From the NCBI RefSeq assembly GCF_000607165.1, contig NZ_JFZG01000006.1, positions 1,014,648-1,078,647 on the forward strand: 64,000 bases of DNA, written 5' to 3'. This document shows positions 26,058 to 35,486 of the stretch, piece by piece. The stretch is from Ralstonia pickettii (lineage in GTDB: Bacteria; Pseudomonadota; Gammaproteobacteria; Burkholderiales; Burkholderiaceae). Made by a program: the position numbers and the translations under genes. The notes under the pieces are model-generated. The model worked only from the letters and a program-made list of their open reading frames with translations, did no database searches and was not told the DNA's origin. Within the stretch, counting starts at the first letter, position 1; each line of letters opens with the position of its first letter.

Positions 26058-26939
26058 ATGTCTCTTGCCGAACCCTCCGCGCGGTGGCGCCTTGCGCGCG
26101 AGCGCATCCAGCCCAGCGGCCCGGCTGCCGGCTGGCCTGTCGATGTGGTTGAGACCACCGGCTCCACCAGCGCCGACCTGATGGCCGCCGTGCGTGATGC
26201 CGCCTGGCCTGCCAGCACGACGATTCCCGCCCCAGCCGGCGCCGCGCCGCTGCTGGGCGCGCGCGTGCTGGCCGCGCAGCGCCAGACCGCCGGGCGCGGT
26301 CGCCAAGGCCGCCCGTGGGGTGGCGACCACGGCCTGACCTTCTCCATCGCCTGCGCCTTTGCGGGCGAGCCCGCGCAGCTTGGCGGACTGAGCTTGGCCG
26401 TGGGTGTGGCCGTGGCCGACGCCGTGGCTGGGTACGCGGACGCCCGGGGCGGGAGCGGACAGGCGCTCGCACTGAAATGGCCCAACGATGTGCAAATTGC
26501 GGGGCGCAAGCTGGCCGGCATCCTGGTCGAGACCGTGCGGACAGAGCCGGGCCGGACCTGGGCCGTCATCGGCATCGGCCTGAACCTGGAACGGCCGCGC
26601 GTGCTGGAAAACACGCTGGGCCGCGGCCTGTCAGGCGTGGAAGAACTGGTGGATGCGCCAGAGCCGAATGCCGTGTTCTCGGCACTGCTCACGTCGCTGG
26701 GTGAACACCTGCAGCGCTTCGGCGCACAGGGCCTGGCGCCGTTCGTTGCGCCGTTTGCCGCCCGCGATGCCTTTGCCGGCGAGCGGGTGCGCCTGTGGCA
26801 GGACGGCACCATGGTGCTCGAAGGCGTGGCGCATGGCATCGATGCACAAGGCCGGCTGGCGATCGAATCTGGCGGACGTGTGCAGTGGATCCACAGCGGC
26901 GAGGTTTCCTTGCGCAGCGCAGACGCGGAACAGCCATGA
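26058..26939 (+). CDS. birA: biotin--[acetyl-CoA-carboxylase] ligase
   Basis: A 293-aa biotin protein ligase that activates biotin and attaches it to the carboxyl carrier protein. Catalytic motifs are [10 protein letters not shown] near residue 33, the biotinyl-AMP loop [11 protein letters not shown] near 81, and [18 protein letters not shown] near 140. A C-terminal SH3-like cap follows ([18 protein letters not shown]). There is no N-terminal DNA-binding domain, so unlike E. coli BirA it is monofunctional. It overlaps coaX by ATGA. Confidence 0.92.
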   Translation: MSLAEPSARWRLARERIQPSGPAAGWPVDVVETTGSTSADLMAAVRDAAWPASTTIPAPAGAAPLLGARVLAAQRQTAGRGRQGRPWGGDHGLTFSIACAFAGEPAQLGGLSLAVGVAVADAVAGYADARGGSGQALALKWPNDVQIAGRKLAGILVETVRTEPGRTWAVIGIGLNLERPRVLENTLGRGLSGVEELVDAPEPNAVFSALLTSLGEHLQRFGAQGLAPFVAPFAARDAFAGERVRLWQDGTMVLEGVAHGIDAQGRLAIESGGRVQWIHSGEVSLRSADAEQP

Positions 26940-27817
26940 CGCGCCTGAAAGTCTCTGCCGCGCACGCCGCCCCCGCCCGTCCGCTGTTGCTGATCGACGC
27001 GGGAAATACGCGCATTAAGTGGGCATGGATTGCCGGTGGTGCCGATGCCGAACTCGCCCTGCCCGAAGAACCCGGCGGCACACCCTGGCAGCATGCGGGC
27101 GCCCGTGCGCACGATCGATTGGCTGAACTGGTGGAAGACTGGCGCGATTGCCACGCCTCCGGTGTTGCCCCACCCGAGGTGTGGATCAGCGCGGTGGCTG
27201 GCCCGGCACTGCGCGATGCACTCACCGCGCGCATCGCCCGCGTGTTCGACGGGGCACGCGTGCGCATTGCCGCGTCGGAAGATGCCACCGCCGGCCTGCG
27301 CAACGGATATCGCGACCCAACGCAGCTTGGCACTGATCGTTGGGTTGGCGCGGTCGGCGCACGCCACTTGTGGCCCAACGCGGCCCTGCTGCTGGTAACC
27401 GCAGGCACCGCCACCACACTCGACATCGTCACGCCCGATGGCCTGTTTGCCGGCGGCCTGATCCTTCCCGGCCTCACATTGATGATGCGCGCGCTGTCAC
27501 GCAACACGGCGCAGTTGCCCGAAGTCGATGTCAGCTACCTGAGTGCGGGCGACGTCGTTGCGCCGCCCTGGGCCGACAATACGCAGGACGCCATCGCGCT
27601 GGGCTGCGTCATCGCACAGGCGGGCGCAATTGCGCAGACGTGGATGGCACTGCAGAAGCAATACCCCGGCCCGGCACGCTGCGTGCTGAGCGGCGGAGCA
27701 CGCGCCGCGCTGGGGCCGCATCTGCGCATGCCGTTCCAGATGCACGATAATCTCGTGCTGCTCGGCCTGCAGGTGCTGGCGCGCGCGCGCCGGGAAGGTG
27801 CCGCGACGCTGGCCTAG
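26936..27817 (+). CDS. coaX: type III pantothenate kinase
   Basis: A 293-aa ASKHA-fold kinase for the first step of coenzyme A synthesis. The phosphate-binding motif [14 protein letters not shown] lies near residue 18, [17 protein letters not shown] holds the substrate-binding part, and [14 protein letters not shown] is the adenosine-side motif; [14 protein letters not shown] follows. It overlaps birA and is followed by a SPOR protein gene, a common beta-proteobacterial order. Confidence 0.93.
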   Translation: MTRLKVSAAHAAPARPLLLIDAGNTRIKWAWIAGGADAELALPEEPGGTPWQHAGARAHDRLAELVEDWRDCHASGVAPPEVWISAVAGPALRDALTARIARVFDGARVRIAASEDATAGLRNGYRDPTQLGTDRWVGAVGARHLWPNAALLLVTAGTATTLDIVTPDGLFAGGLILPGLTLMMRALSRNTAQLPEVDVSYLSAGDVVAPPWADNTQDAIALGCVIAQAGAIAQTWMALQKQYPGPARCVLSGGARAALGPHLRMPFQMHDNLVLLGLQVLARARREGAATLA

Positions 27818-27918
27818 CCTCGGTCGGCCGGGCTGCAGTTTTCGTCTGACGTCTTACCGTTGTTGCTGCTGTGTTCCTGCATTCCGAGCCACCGTCCGAA
27901 TCCACGTCCGTTCGCACC

Positions 27919-28704
27919 ATGACGCTTCGCCTCGCCCTGCTGCTCCTGCTGCTCGTCAACGGCGTTCTGCTCGCGGCCAATACCGGCGTGTTCGGGCCAG
28001 AAGTGTCCAAGGCGTGGTTCGAGAGCGAGCGCGAGCCCGATCGCATGCGCCGCCAGATCCGCACCGAAGCAATCCGTATTCTCGAACCGGCACCCGCTTC
28101 TGCACCGGCCACCGCCTTACCCCAATCGGCGCCAGGCTCGCCGCCGGCGGCGTCGGCGCCTGCCGCATCGAGTCCGCAAGCGAACATCGAGCATACGGCT
28201 CTGACCACCACTACCACCTCTGACAGCGGCGGCAGTTGCACCGAACTCGGCGGCCTGACCGAAGCACAGGCCACGCGAGGCATCGACCAGCTCAAGCAGC
28301 TGGCCGGCGTGCAGGTTGAGCGCATCACGCGCCAGGAAGACAACCGCTGGTGGGTCCACATGCCGGCCCGCGACACGCGCGACGACGCCGATCGCAAGGT
28401 GGCCGAACTCAAACGCCGCAACGTGGCGGATTCAGCCATCGTGCAGGAAGGCAATACGTTTGTGGTGTCGCTCGGTCTGTTCCGCGACAAGGAGCGCGCG
28501 CAGCAGCGTCTGGACGAACTGCGCGCTAAGGATGTGCGCACGGCCGTGGTCACGCAAACGCGCCGGCTCGGCTCGCAGACCTCGCTACGTGTGAGCACCA
28601 CCGCCGATGCGGCATCGGGCGTCGCAGCCCAACTGGCCGCACTGAAGAAAACGCTGGGAGCCGAAGACCTGCACGCTTGCGCGGCAGTCACGGCATCGCG
28701 CTAA
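27919..28704 (+). CDS. SPOR domain membrane protein
   Basis: A 261-aa protein with one N-terminal membrane helix (LALLLLLLVNGVLLAA), a disordered Ala/Ser/Pro linker, and a C-terminal SPOR-like domain of about 75 residues (WWVHMPARDTRDDADRKVAE, then FVVSLGLFRDKERAQQRL). SPOR domains bind denuded septal peptidoglycan. The ATG at 27919 is preferred over an upstream GTG at 27871, since it starts the signal anchor. It follows coaX and stops four bases before the convergent rfaE2 stop. Confidence 0.8.
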   Translation: MTLRLALLLLLLVNGVLLAANTGVFGPEVSKAWFESEREPDRMRRQIRTEAIRILEPAPASAPATALPQSAPGSPPAASAPAASSPQANIEHTALTTTTTSDSGGSCTELGGLTEAQATRGIDQLKQLAGVQVERITRQEDNRWWVHMPARDTRDDADRKVAELKRRNVADSAIVQEGNTFVVSLGLFRDKERAQQRLDELRAKDVRTAVVTQTRRLGSQTSLRVSTTADAASGVAAQLAALKKTLGAEDLHACAAVTASR

Positions 28705-28708
28705 GCGT

Positions 28709-29206
28709 TCAGGACGACGCGCGCACGCGCTTGAGCAGCGCCGTCGTCGAGCGATCGTGCTCAAAGGGAATCGCCAGCGCCGTGCCGCCCCAGCTACGCA
28801 CGACACGCGTTTCTTCCAGCGCATCGATGTCATAGTCGCCGCCCTTGACGTAGATGTCGGGACGCACGCGCTGGATGAGTTCGACCGGGGTTCGCTCGGC
28901 AAACAACACCACCAGACTCACCGCTTCCAGCGCAGCCAGCACGGCCAGGCGATCGTCCTGCGTGTTGAGCGGGCGGTCGTCACCCTTGCCCAGCATCCGT
29001 ACCGAGGCATCGGTATTCACGCCCACCACCAGCGAAGCGCCCAGTGCGCGCGCCTGCGCCAGATACGTGGCGTGCCCGCGATGCAGGATGTCGAACACGC
29101 CGTTGGTGAAGACCAGTGGGCGCGGCAAGGCACGCACGCGGGCTTCCACATCGACGGAGTCGCAGATCTTCTGTTCAAAGGCGGGCGCGGGCTGGCGAGC
29201 GGTCAT
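28709..29206 (-). CDS. rfaE2: D-glycero-beta-D-manno-heptose 1-phosphate adenylyltransferase
   Basis: A 165-aa nucleotidyltransferase making ADP-heptose for LPS core. The cytidylyltransferase-like core has VFTNGVFDILHRGHATYL (the HxGH motif as HRGH) and VGVNTDASVRMLGKGDDRP. It corresponds to the C-terminal half of E. coli HldE, here as a separate protein. The ATG at 29206 is preferred because a longer in-frame start at 29245 would lie within the stem of a terminator. Confidence 0.9.
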   Translation of the reverse strand: MTARQPAPAFEQKICDSVDVEARVRALPRPLVFTNGVFDILHRGHATYLAQARALGASLVVGVNTDASVRMLGKGDDRPLNTQDDRLAVLAALEAVSLVVLFAERTPVELIQRVRPDIYVKGGDYDIDALEETRVVRSWGGTALAIPFEHDRSTTALLKRVRASS

Positions 29207-29226
29207 GGCGAAGGCGAAATCGGGGT

Positions 29227-29260
29227 GGAAAACAAAACGGCCCATCGAATCGATGGGCCG
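29227..29260 (-). terminator. intrinsic terminator after the ferritin-like gene
   Basis: A perfect 10-bp inverted repeat (CGGCCCATCG at 29238-29247 with CGATGGGCCG at 29251-29260) and a T-rich tail on the minus strand (29227-29237). It lies between the ferritin-like gene and rfaE2. Confidence 0.7.
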
Positions 29261-29280
29261 CTCACTGCCAGTGGCAAGGA

Positions 29281-30135
29281 TCAGGCAGCTTGTTCGGCCG
29301 AGCCGAGCAGACGCGCGTTGAGTTCCTTGCGGTAGCGGTTCAGGTCTTGCACGGTTTCGAAGGTGCGCTCGAACAGCAGACCCATGTTGTGCAGGATGCG
29401 CTCGATGACCTTCTTTTCCCAGCCGGCGTCGAACTTGATCTGCTCGTCCAGCCAGTGCTCCAGCCAGTCCGGGTTCGGCAGGCGCGACTGCACGGTGTCT
29501 TGCGGGAACAGCGCCTTGTTCACGTGCAGATTGGTCGGGTGGAGCGGCTTTTCGGTGCGGCGCGCCGAAGCCATCAAGACGCCGATCTTGGCGAATGCGC
29601 TGCGCGCGCTGTCGCCGAACTGGCCGAGGTATTTCTTCATGTAGCGCAGGTAGGCGCCGCCGTGGCGGGCTTCGTCCTGCGACAGATGCTTGTAGATTGC
29701 CTTGATGACCGGCTCGGTGTGCCATTCGGAGGCACGGCGATACCAGTGGTTCAGGCGGATCTCGCCGCAGAAGTGCAGCATCAGCGTTTCCAGCGGCGGG
29801 GCCGGATCGAACTCGAAGCGCACGTTGTGCAACTCTTCTTCGGTCGGTACGAGCTCAGGGCGGAAGCGGCGCAGATATTCCATCAGCACCAGCGAGTGCT
29901 TCTGCTCTTCAAAGAACCACACGCTCATGAACGCCGAAAAATCGGAGTCGTGACGATTGTCACGCAGGAACATCTCGGTGGCCGGCAGGGCAGACCACTC
30001 GGTGATGGCATTCATCTTGATGGTCTGCGCTTGCGCGTCGGTCAGCAGCGACGCATCGAACGTGTCCCACGGAATATCCTTTTCCATATTCCAGCGGACC
30101 GCTTCCAACGACTTGAACAATTCGGGATAGAGCAT
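29281..30135 (-). CDS. ferritin-like di-iron protein
   Basis: A 284-aa helical protein with two di-iron carboxylate motifs: FFEEQKHS near residue 73 and QDEARHGG near residue 151. The rest is long helices with many Trp, Arg and His. This pattern places it in the ferritin-like superfamily of di-iron oxidases, perhaps near acyl-ACP desaturase-like proteins. The ATG at 30135 starts MLYPELFKSLEAVRW; the open frame continues upstream to 30720 but without coding character. The substrate is unknown. It is separated from rfaE2 by a terminator. Confidence 0.75.
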   Translation of the reverse strand: MLYPELFKSLEAVRWNMEKDIPWDTFDASLLTDAQAQTIKMNAITEWSALPATEMFLRDNRHDSDFSAFMSVWFFEEQKHSLVLMEYLRRFRPELVPTEEELHNVRFEFDPAPPLETLMLHFCGEIRLNHWYRRASEWHTEPVIKAIYKHLSQDEARHGGAYLRYMKKYLGQFGDSARSAFAKIGVLMASARRTEKPLHPTNLHVNKALFPQDTVQSRLPNPDWLEHWLDEQIKFDAGWEKKVIERILHNMGLLFERTFETVQDLNRYRKELNARLLGSAEQAA

Positions 30136-30539
30136 GGTAAGCCTTTGAATTTGCAGGCGGATTCTAGCAGACATGCTTGACCAGCCCCCGATTTTCGTGG
30201 TTGCCGGAGCAAAGTTCTGCGCCGCCCGTTTCCTCGTGACAACAGGCCTGCCGGCGCCACAATCGCAACGTGGCTTGGCGACCCCCTCACACGCGATGCG
30301 ATCGCGCATTGTCTCGCGGTAAGCCGCGATGTGATCGGCAGCGCGGTGGCCGTCCGTCTTTTGTGTCAGACCGGGCACCGCCCGGCAAGGTTTCCAGTAT
30401 AGGAAGCGCTGCAATTCGTGGGGCGAATGGCGCGCAACGCATACCGCACATTTCACCTGAGGCGACCCCGGGGCGTTATACCCTAGACTGAAGACAAATT
30501 CCGGCTCGCCGGCTGAGCGTCCGCTTTTGGAGATTCGCC
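30136..30539. other. 404-bp intergenic region
   Basis: This region separates divergent genes for the ferritin-like protein and glutathione peroxidase. It holds promoters for both by position. A short hairpin, CCGGGC at 30371-30376 with GCCCGG at 30380-30385, is present without a T tail. I see no RNA gene or convincing small coding frame. Confidence 0.4.
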
Positions 30540-31235
30540 ATGTTGCTTTCTGCCACCGTTTCCGCGCGTCGGCCGCGCCTGCAATTGCACGCGTCGGGTG
30601 TGCTGCGTCGACATCATCTGCTGATGATCGCCATTGCGATTGCCATTGCCGTGATCGCGTTGCTGCTGCCACGCACGGGGCATGCCGCCACTTCGAGCGC
30701 CCCAACCACCGCGCAAGCACCGGCTGCCGCAGGCGCCTGCCCCGCCAGCCTGAACTTTCGCGTCAAGCGCTTGCAGGACGATGCGCCGCAAGACCTCTGC
30801 CAGTACGCCGGCCGCGTCGTACTGGTAGTCAACACCGCCAGCTATTGCGGCTACACGCATCAGTACGAAGGGCTCGAAGCGCTGTACGCGAAGTACCGCG
30901 ACAAGGGCCTGGCGGTGCTGGGTTTTCCGTCGAACGACTTTCAGCAAGAACCCGGCAACAGCAAGCAGATCGCCGACTTTTGCTACAACACGTATGGCGT
31001 GAAATTCCCGATGTTCTCGAAGACAGCGGTGGTTGGCGCGGGCGCGTCGCCGCTGTATTCGTGGCTGGCGACGCAGACGGGCCAGCCGCCCAAGTGGAAC
31101 TTTCACAAATATCTGCTGGACCGCACCGGCCGCGTAGCGGCGGTGTTCCCGAGCAGCATCGAGCCGAGCGACCCCGCGCTCATCAAGCGCATCGATGCGC
31201 TGTTGGCTGAACCGTCGACACGCTCGTCGCGCTGA
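30540..31235 (+). CDS. glutathione peroxidase, membrane-anchored or secreted
   Basis: A 231-aa thiol peroxidase with the Gpx fold. The catalytic cysteine is in VVNTASYCGYTHQYEGLE, followed by VLGFPSNDFQQEPG and the conserved PPKWNFHKYLLDRTG with the catalytic tryptophan. The sequence GFPSNDF replaces the usual GFPCNQF, so that Cys and Gln are changed, although QQEPG keeps a Gln nearby. An N-terminal extension of about 70 residues includes a hydrophobic stretch (LLMIAIAIAIAVIALLLP), so it is exported or tethered outside the cytoplasm. It starts at 30540 behind a GGAGA site. Confidence 0.8.
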   Translation: MLLSATVSARRPRLQLHASGVLRRHHLLMIAIAIAIAVIALLLPRTGHAATSSAPTTAQAPAAAGACPASLNFRVKRLQDDAPQDLCQYAGRVVLVVNTASYCGYTHQYEGLEALYAKYRDKGLAVLGFPSNDFQQEPGNSKQIADFCYNTYGVKFPMFSKTAVVGAGASPLYSWLATQTGQPPKWNFHKYLLDRTGRVAAVFPSSIEPSDPALIKRIDALLAEPSTRSSR

Positions 31236-32420
31236 TCAGGCTGCGCGCATCGTGTCAGGAATCGCGCCGTACAGGAACGCGGCCAGCTCGTCGCGACGGG
31301 CTTGTACGTCGCGCTCGCCCAGGTCGATCAATTCTTGCGTGAACTCGGGTTCGAAGAGCAGATAGCTCGCGAATGCCGCACCGCGCGCTTCGGTGCCGCC
31401 CAGCGGCTTGAGGAGCGCACGCACCGTGCCCGGCAGGCGCTGCACGTGGCGCGAGGCAATCAGCTCGATGCGCTCGGACGGCGCCATCACCAGCACTTCG
31501 ATCTTGCGCCAGCCGTCGCGCGCGTCGGCAATCTCGGGGTTGCGGGCCACCACTGCGTTGACGTGCTGCAGCCGTTCGATATCGGCCGAGAGCCCGTCAA
31601 GAAAGATGCTCGCCAGCGCCTGCCCCGCGATCTGCGCGAGCGACGGATAGCCGGACGCCGGCACCGTGTCGTACCAGCCCGGCTGCGAGCGAGACGCGGC
31701 GCCCACCACCAGAATGCGATTCGCGCCCAAATGAATGGCCGGGCTCAACGGCGACATCTGGCGCATCGTGCCGTCGCCGAACCATTCGTCGTTACCTTCG
31801 AGCGGCACCGGCTCGGCTGGGAAGATGAACGGGATGCTCGACGAGGCGAGCATGTGCGAGACGCCGATCTCATCGGATACCGCAATCCGTTGCGAACGCC
31901 GCCACGGCAGCACCACATGCGGCGACTGATAGAACGTGACATGGCGCCCAGTGGTGTATGACAGCGCGGTGATGGCCAGCGCGCGCAGCGCTCCGGCATC
32001 GAATGCGGCCTGCACCTGCTGACCGTCGTGTTGCGACTCAAGCAGTTCACGCAGCGGCGTATTGTCGAACAGCGCGCGCGGCGTGCGGCCGGTCATCCAG
32101 CCGAACGCCAACGCGGTCAGCCACCGGGCACCGCTGGAGCCCACGCGGCCCACGTCCGTGCGATAGACACGATCGGCATGCAGGCTGCCCCAGAGCTGGG
32201 TGAGCGCCTCGGTGGCGAGCGTGAAATCCTGTGCGCCGCGTGCGAGGCCCAAACTGTTGATCGCCCCCGCCGACGTACCGCAAATGACGTCGAACGGCGT
32301 GCGAGCCACCCCCGGCGCGTACTCCCGCGCCAACTCCGCGATGCCGCGCAGCACACCCACCTGATAGGCGGCCCGCGCGCCGCCGCCCATCATCAAGAGC
32401 GCAGTGCAGTCTGGCGACAT
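31236..32420 (-). CDS. patatin-like phospholipase
   Basis: A 394-aa patatin-family serine lipid acyl hydrolase. The oxyanion motif MGGGARAAYQVGVLRGI is near residue 12, the nucleophile elbow is CGTSAGAIN near residue 47, and the catalytic aspartate is in WFGDGTMRQ near residue 213. No signal peptide is visible, so it acts in the cytosol or at the inner membrane. It follows PhaM by four bases, which hints at action on PHB granules or granule phospholipids; this is inference. Confidence 0.85.
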   Translation of the reverse strand: MSPDCTALLMMGGGARAAYQVGVLRGIAELAREYAPGVARTPFDVICGTSAGAINSLGLARGAQDFTLATEALTQLWGSLHADRVYRTDVGRVGSSGARWLTALAFGWMTGRTPRALFDNTPLRELLESQHDGQQVQAAFDAGALRALAITALSYTTGRHVTFYQSPHVVLPWRRSQRIAVSDEIGVSHMLASSSIPFIFPAEPVPLEGNDEWFGDGTMRQMSPLSPAIHLGANRILVVGAASRSQPGWYDTVPASGYPSLAQIAGQALASIFLDGLSADIERLQHVNAVVARNPEIADARDGWRKIEVLVMAPSERIELIASRHVQRLPGTVRALLKPLGGTEARGAAFASYLLFEPEFTQELIDLGERDVQARRDELAAFLYGAIPDTMRAA

Positions 32421-32423
32421 CGA

Positions 32424-33302
32424 TCAGGGCGTGTCGTTGGCGGGCTTGCGCGGCGCAGATTTCGCCGGCGCTTTCTTGGCAGCCGCCTTCTTGGTGGCTG
32501 GCTTGGCCGTGCTGCCCGCAGGCGTCTTGGTGGCCGGCTTCTGCGCCGGCTTGGCGGCAGCGCGCTTGGGCTTGGCCGGCGCCGTCTTGTCTTCGATGTC
32601 TTCCGGCGCCGCGTCCAGCCCTTCCGCGCCTGGAGCCCCCGCAAACCCAGGGAAGCCTCCTGGGAAACCCGGCATCAGGTTCTGCGGCATCGGCATGGCG
32701 GCGGCAGCGGAGCTGGCGATCTGGTTGAACTGCTGCTGCAGCATGTTCCACCACGGCGAGGGGTCCAGCGCGGCTGCGGCGGCACGTGCGGCAGCTTGCG
32801 CCTGCGCGGCGGCCTGGGCCTGAGCCTGGACATTCTCGGCGCGGGCTTCGGCTTGGTCGTCGTCAGTGTCTTCTTCCGCCTCGGCCTCGTCTTCGGGCGG
32901 CGGTTCGTCTTCGGCCGGCTTGGCTGTGGCGGCCGTGTGCGGCCACGCGGGCTTGGATTCTTCGTCAGTCGAGGACGCGCTCGGCGTCAGGCCGTCGAAC
33001 GCGGACTTCATGGCATCGGGCGTCAGCGCGGAGCCGAAGGTCTGCAAAGCCACCAGCGTGGCGCGCTGCACTTCCAGGCCCTGGATTGCCGTGCGCAGCA
33101 GGCTGGCGTTCAGTTGCAGCCAGCCCTCAACAGCGCGCAGGTCGTGGATGCGCTTGTCGATTTCCTCGAGATCCATCGGCGGCGCGGCAAAGCTGGCCAT
33201 GTTGGGCATGCCGCCACCGGCCATCCCGGCAAAGCCGCCGCCCCACAGCTTGCGCAGAAAATCGAAACCGCCTTCGGCGAAATTGGGCATCTGGGTGAAC
33301 AT
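32424..33302 (-). CDS. phaM: PHB granule protein PhaM
   Basis: A 292-aa protein of the PhaM family, which activates PHB synthase and links granules to DNA. The N-terminal [20 protein letters not shown] and the [20 protein letters not shown] region are typical. A central acidic, Gln/Ala-rich segment and the C-terminal histone-like tail rich in PAK/KKA ([17 protein letters not shown]) complete the architecture. The basic tail is the known DNA-binding part of PhaM in Ralstonia eutropha. The ATG at 33302 follows a GGAGA site. It is coupled closely to the patatin gene. Confidence 0.85.
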   Translation of the reverse strand: MFTQMPNFAEGGFDFLRKLWGGGFAGMAGGGMPNMASFAAPPMDLEEIDKRIHDLRAVEGWLQLNASLLRTAIQGLEVQRATLVALQTFGSALTPDAMKSAFDGLTPSASSTDEESKPAWPHTAATAKPAEDEPPPEDEAEAEEDTDDDQAEARAENVQAQAQAAAQAQAAARAAAAALDPSPWWNMLQQQFNQIASSAAAAMPMPQNLMPGFPGGFPGFAGAPGAEGLDAAPEDIEDKTAPAKPKRAAAKPAQKPATKTPAGSTAKPATKKAAAKKAPAKSAPRKPANDTP

Positions 33303-33351
33303 GGTGTCTCCTACAAATCGGTCGGGGTCGGGCGCACGGGCGTGTTTCCTA

Positions 33352-34170
33352 TCAGGCGCCATCAAACGTGGGCGGACGCTTCTGGCGCAGGCTCGCAATG
33401 CCCTCGCGAACGTCGGGGCCCGCAAAACCCATGAATTCAAGCGCCAGCGATGTATCAAAACTTGGACCCGCTAAGCGCAACCAGTTGTTCAGCGCGTACT
33501 TGGTCCAGCGGATGGCCGTCTGCGAACCCGCCGCCAAGCGCTCGGCGATTTCGAATGCGCAGTTGACGAGATCCGCTTCGGGCACGGCTAGCGAGACCAG
33601 CCCAATGCGCTCGGCCTCCTCGCCCGTCATGGACTCGCATAGCAGCAAGTAGTACTTGGCCTTGGCCATGCCGCACAACAGCGGCCAGACAATGGCCGCA
33701 TGGTCGCCCGCTGCCACGCCCAGGCGGGTGTGGCCATCGACGATGCGGGCGTCCTTGGCGGCGATGGAAATATCGGCCAGCAATCCGGCGACCAGCCCTG
33801 CCCCCACGGCCGGGCCGTGCATGGCGCTGACAATGGGCTTGTCGCAGTTGATGACGTTGTAGACGAGGTCCCGCGCCTCGTGCCAGACGCGCGTGCGCAC
33901 GTCGAAGTCTTCGGCCATCTGCTCGACGAGGTGCAGATCGCCGCCGGCCGAGAAGCCCTTGCCCTCACCGCGGATGAGCGCGACGCGCACCGAGGGCTCG
34001 GCGGACACATCGCGCCAGATCTCCGCCAGCTCGCGGTGCAGGCCGGCATCGGCAGTGGACAGCTTGCGGTTGGCCGACTGCGCCGCGCCCATCACGATTT
34101 CAAGGATGGGGCCGTGCTGGACGAGCGTCAGCGCCTGATAGCGGGCAAAGCGGGGAGCGAGCGAGGTCAT
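33352..34170 (-). CDS. enoyl-CoA hydratase/isomerase family protein
   Basis: A 272-aa crotonase-fold protein. Oxyanion-hole segments are present ([36 protein letters not shown]). The two glutamates that add water in classical hydratases are not seen at the expected places: the region reads [15 protein letters not shown] and later AKAKYYLLL. It may therefore be an isomerase, hydrolase or other crotonase member. It starts at 34170. It runs in the same direction as phaM but lies 50 bases upstream; whether they are co-transcribed is unclear. Confidence 0.78.
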   Translation of the reverse strand: MTSLAPRFARYQALTLVQHGPILEIVMGAAQSANRKLSTADAGLHRELAEIWRDVSAEPSVRVALIRGEGKGFSAGGDLHLVEQMAEDFDVRTRVWHEARDLVYNVINCDKPIVSAMHGPAVGAGLVAGLLADISIAAKDARIVDGHTRLGVAAGDHAAIVWPLLCGMAKAKYYLLLCESMTGEEAERIGLVSLAVPEADLVNCAFEIAERLAAGSQTAIRWTKYALNNWLRLAGPSFDTSLALEFMGFAGPDVREGIASLRQKRPPTFDGA

Positions 34171-34238
34171 GGCGTCCGAGGTAATGGATCAAGCATAGCG
34201 GATGAGATCGCACGTGCAACGCGGGATGTGCGCCGCCG

Positions 34239-35402
34239 TCACTTTGCGGTATCGGCCAAATGCCATTGGCCGCGGCGGATCTGTGCCATCACGCGGGCGC
34301 GCTGGTCGAGGCCCACGTGGTCTTGCGGGCTCATGTTGACCACGCCGGTGCTGGTGGGCAGATCGCGCACCTGCTCCAGTGCGTCGCGCAGCGCCTCGCG
34401 AAAGGCCGGCGTGCCCGGCTTGGCCCGATTGAGCGCCACCGGCACCGCACGCTGCAACAGCACGCCGATGTCACCCGTGTAGGCGGCGAAGATCGACACG
34501 CTTCCCTTGCCGAAGGCGGCCTCGTAGCGACGCGCAAAATCCAGCGCCTGCTTCTTGGCAGGGTTGGTGTCGGACAATTCGGCGGCGACCATCACGGGGC
34601 CGGTCGGCACGTAGGCGCCTTCGCAATCCTTGCCGCACAGCCTGACGAAATCGTTGTTGGAAACGCCGTGATTGAAGTAGATCTTGCCGGTGTAGCCGCG
34701 CTCGGCCAGCGCCCGGGCCGGCAGCGCGGCGGGCGTTCCGGAGCCGCCAATCACCACCGCGTCGGGCTTGTTGGCCAGCAGATGCAGCACCTGCGCGGTC
34801 ACGCTGTTGTCGGTGGGCGAAAAACGCTCGGTATCGGTGATGCGGATGTGCTTGAGATCAGCAAAGCGCTGCACCTCCGCCAGGAAGGCCTCGCCCAGCG
34901 CATTCGCAAAACCGATGTAGGCGATGGTCTTCACGCCATGCGCGGCGGCGTGCTCGGCAATGAGCGATGCCATGTGCGAATCCGAGTGCGGCGTCTTAAA
35001 GATCCAGCGCCGCTTCGCATCCATCGGCTCGACCAACCTGGCGGATGAGGCCAGCGAAATCACGGGCGTCCTCCCCTCGGCCGCCGCGTCGATCATCGCC
35101 AGCGTATTCGGTGTCGTGGACGAGCCCACGATCACGTCCACGTTGGACTCGCTCATCAGCTTGCGCGTGTTGGTGACAGCGCGCGTGGTGTCCGACGCGT
35201 CGTCCAGGACAATCACGTCGACCTTCTCACCGCCGATCTCGCGCGGCCACAGCGTGGTGGCGTTCTTCTCGGGCTGCCCCAGCGAGGCCTGCGGCCCAGT
35301 GGCCGACACCGTCACCCCGATGCGGATGTCCGCCAGCGCGGCGGAAGACAGCAAAGCCAAACCAACCAGTACGCCCGCATGTCGCCACTTCGGTCGCTGC
35401 AT
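34239..35402 (-). CDS. ABC transporter substrate-binding protein (LivK-type)
   Basis: A 387-aa periplasmic binding protein of the branched-chain amino acid type. A signal peptide covers about residues 1-24 (VLVGLALLSSAALA). Typical sequences are IRIGVTVSATGPQASLGQPEKN, DVIVGSSTTPNTLAMIDAAAEG and the late FAAYTGDIGVLLQRAVP. The ATG at 35402 follows a GGAGGAGA ribosome-binding site. No permease or ATPase genes are adjacent, so it is an orphan binding protein within this window. Ligand unknown. Confidence 0.82.
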   Translation of the reverse strand: MQRPKWRHAGVLVGLALLSSAALADIRIGVTVSATGPQASLGQPEKNATTLWPREIGGEKVDVIVLDDASDTTRAVTNTRKLMSESNVDVIVGSSTTPNTLAMIDAAAEGRTPVISLASSARLVEPMDAKRRWIFKTPHSDSHMASLIAEHAAAHGVKTIAYIGFANALGEAFLAEVQRFADLKHIRITDTERFSPTDNSVTAQVLHLLANKPDAVVIGGSGTPAALPARALAERGYTGKIYFNHGVSNNDFVRLCGKDCEGAYVPTGPVMVAAELSDTNPAKKQALDFARRYEAAFGKGSVSIFAAYTGDIGVLLQRAVPVALNRAKPGTPAFREALRDALEQVRDLPTSTGVVNMSPQDHVGLDQRARVMAQIRRGQWHLADTAK

Positions 35403-35486
35403 TGGGGGTCTCCTCCCGTGGTTTGGCAAAGAGCGTAGCGGTTTTGCGGCGGTTTGGCGATGCGGAGTCGCCCAGGCTAGACAGGT

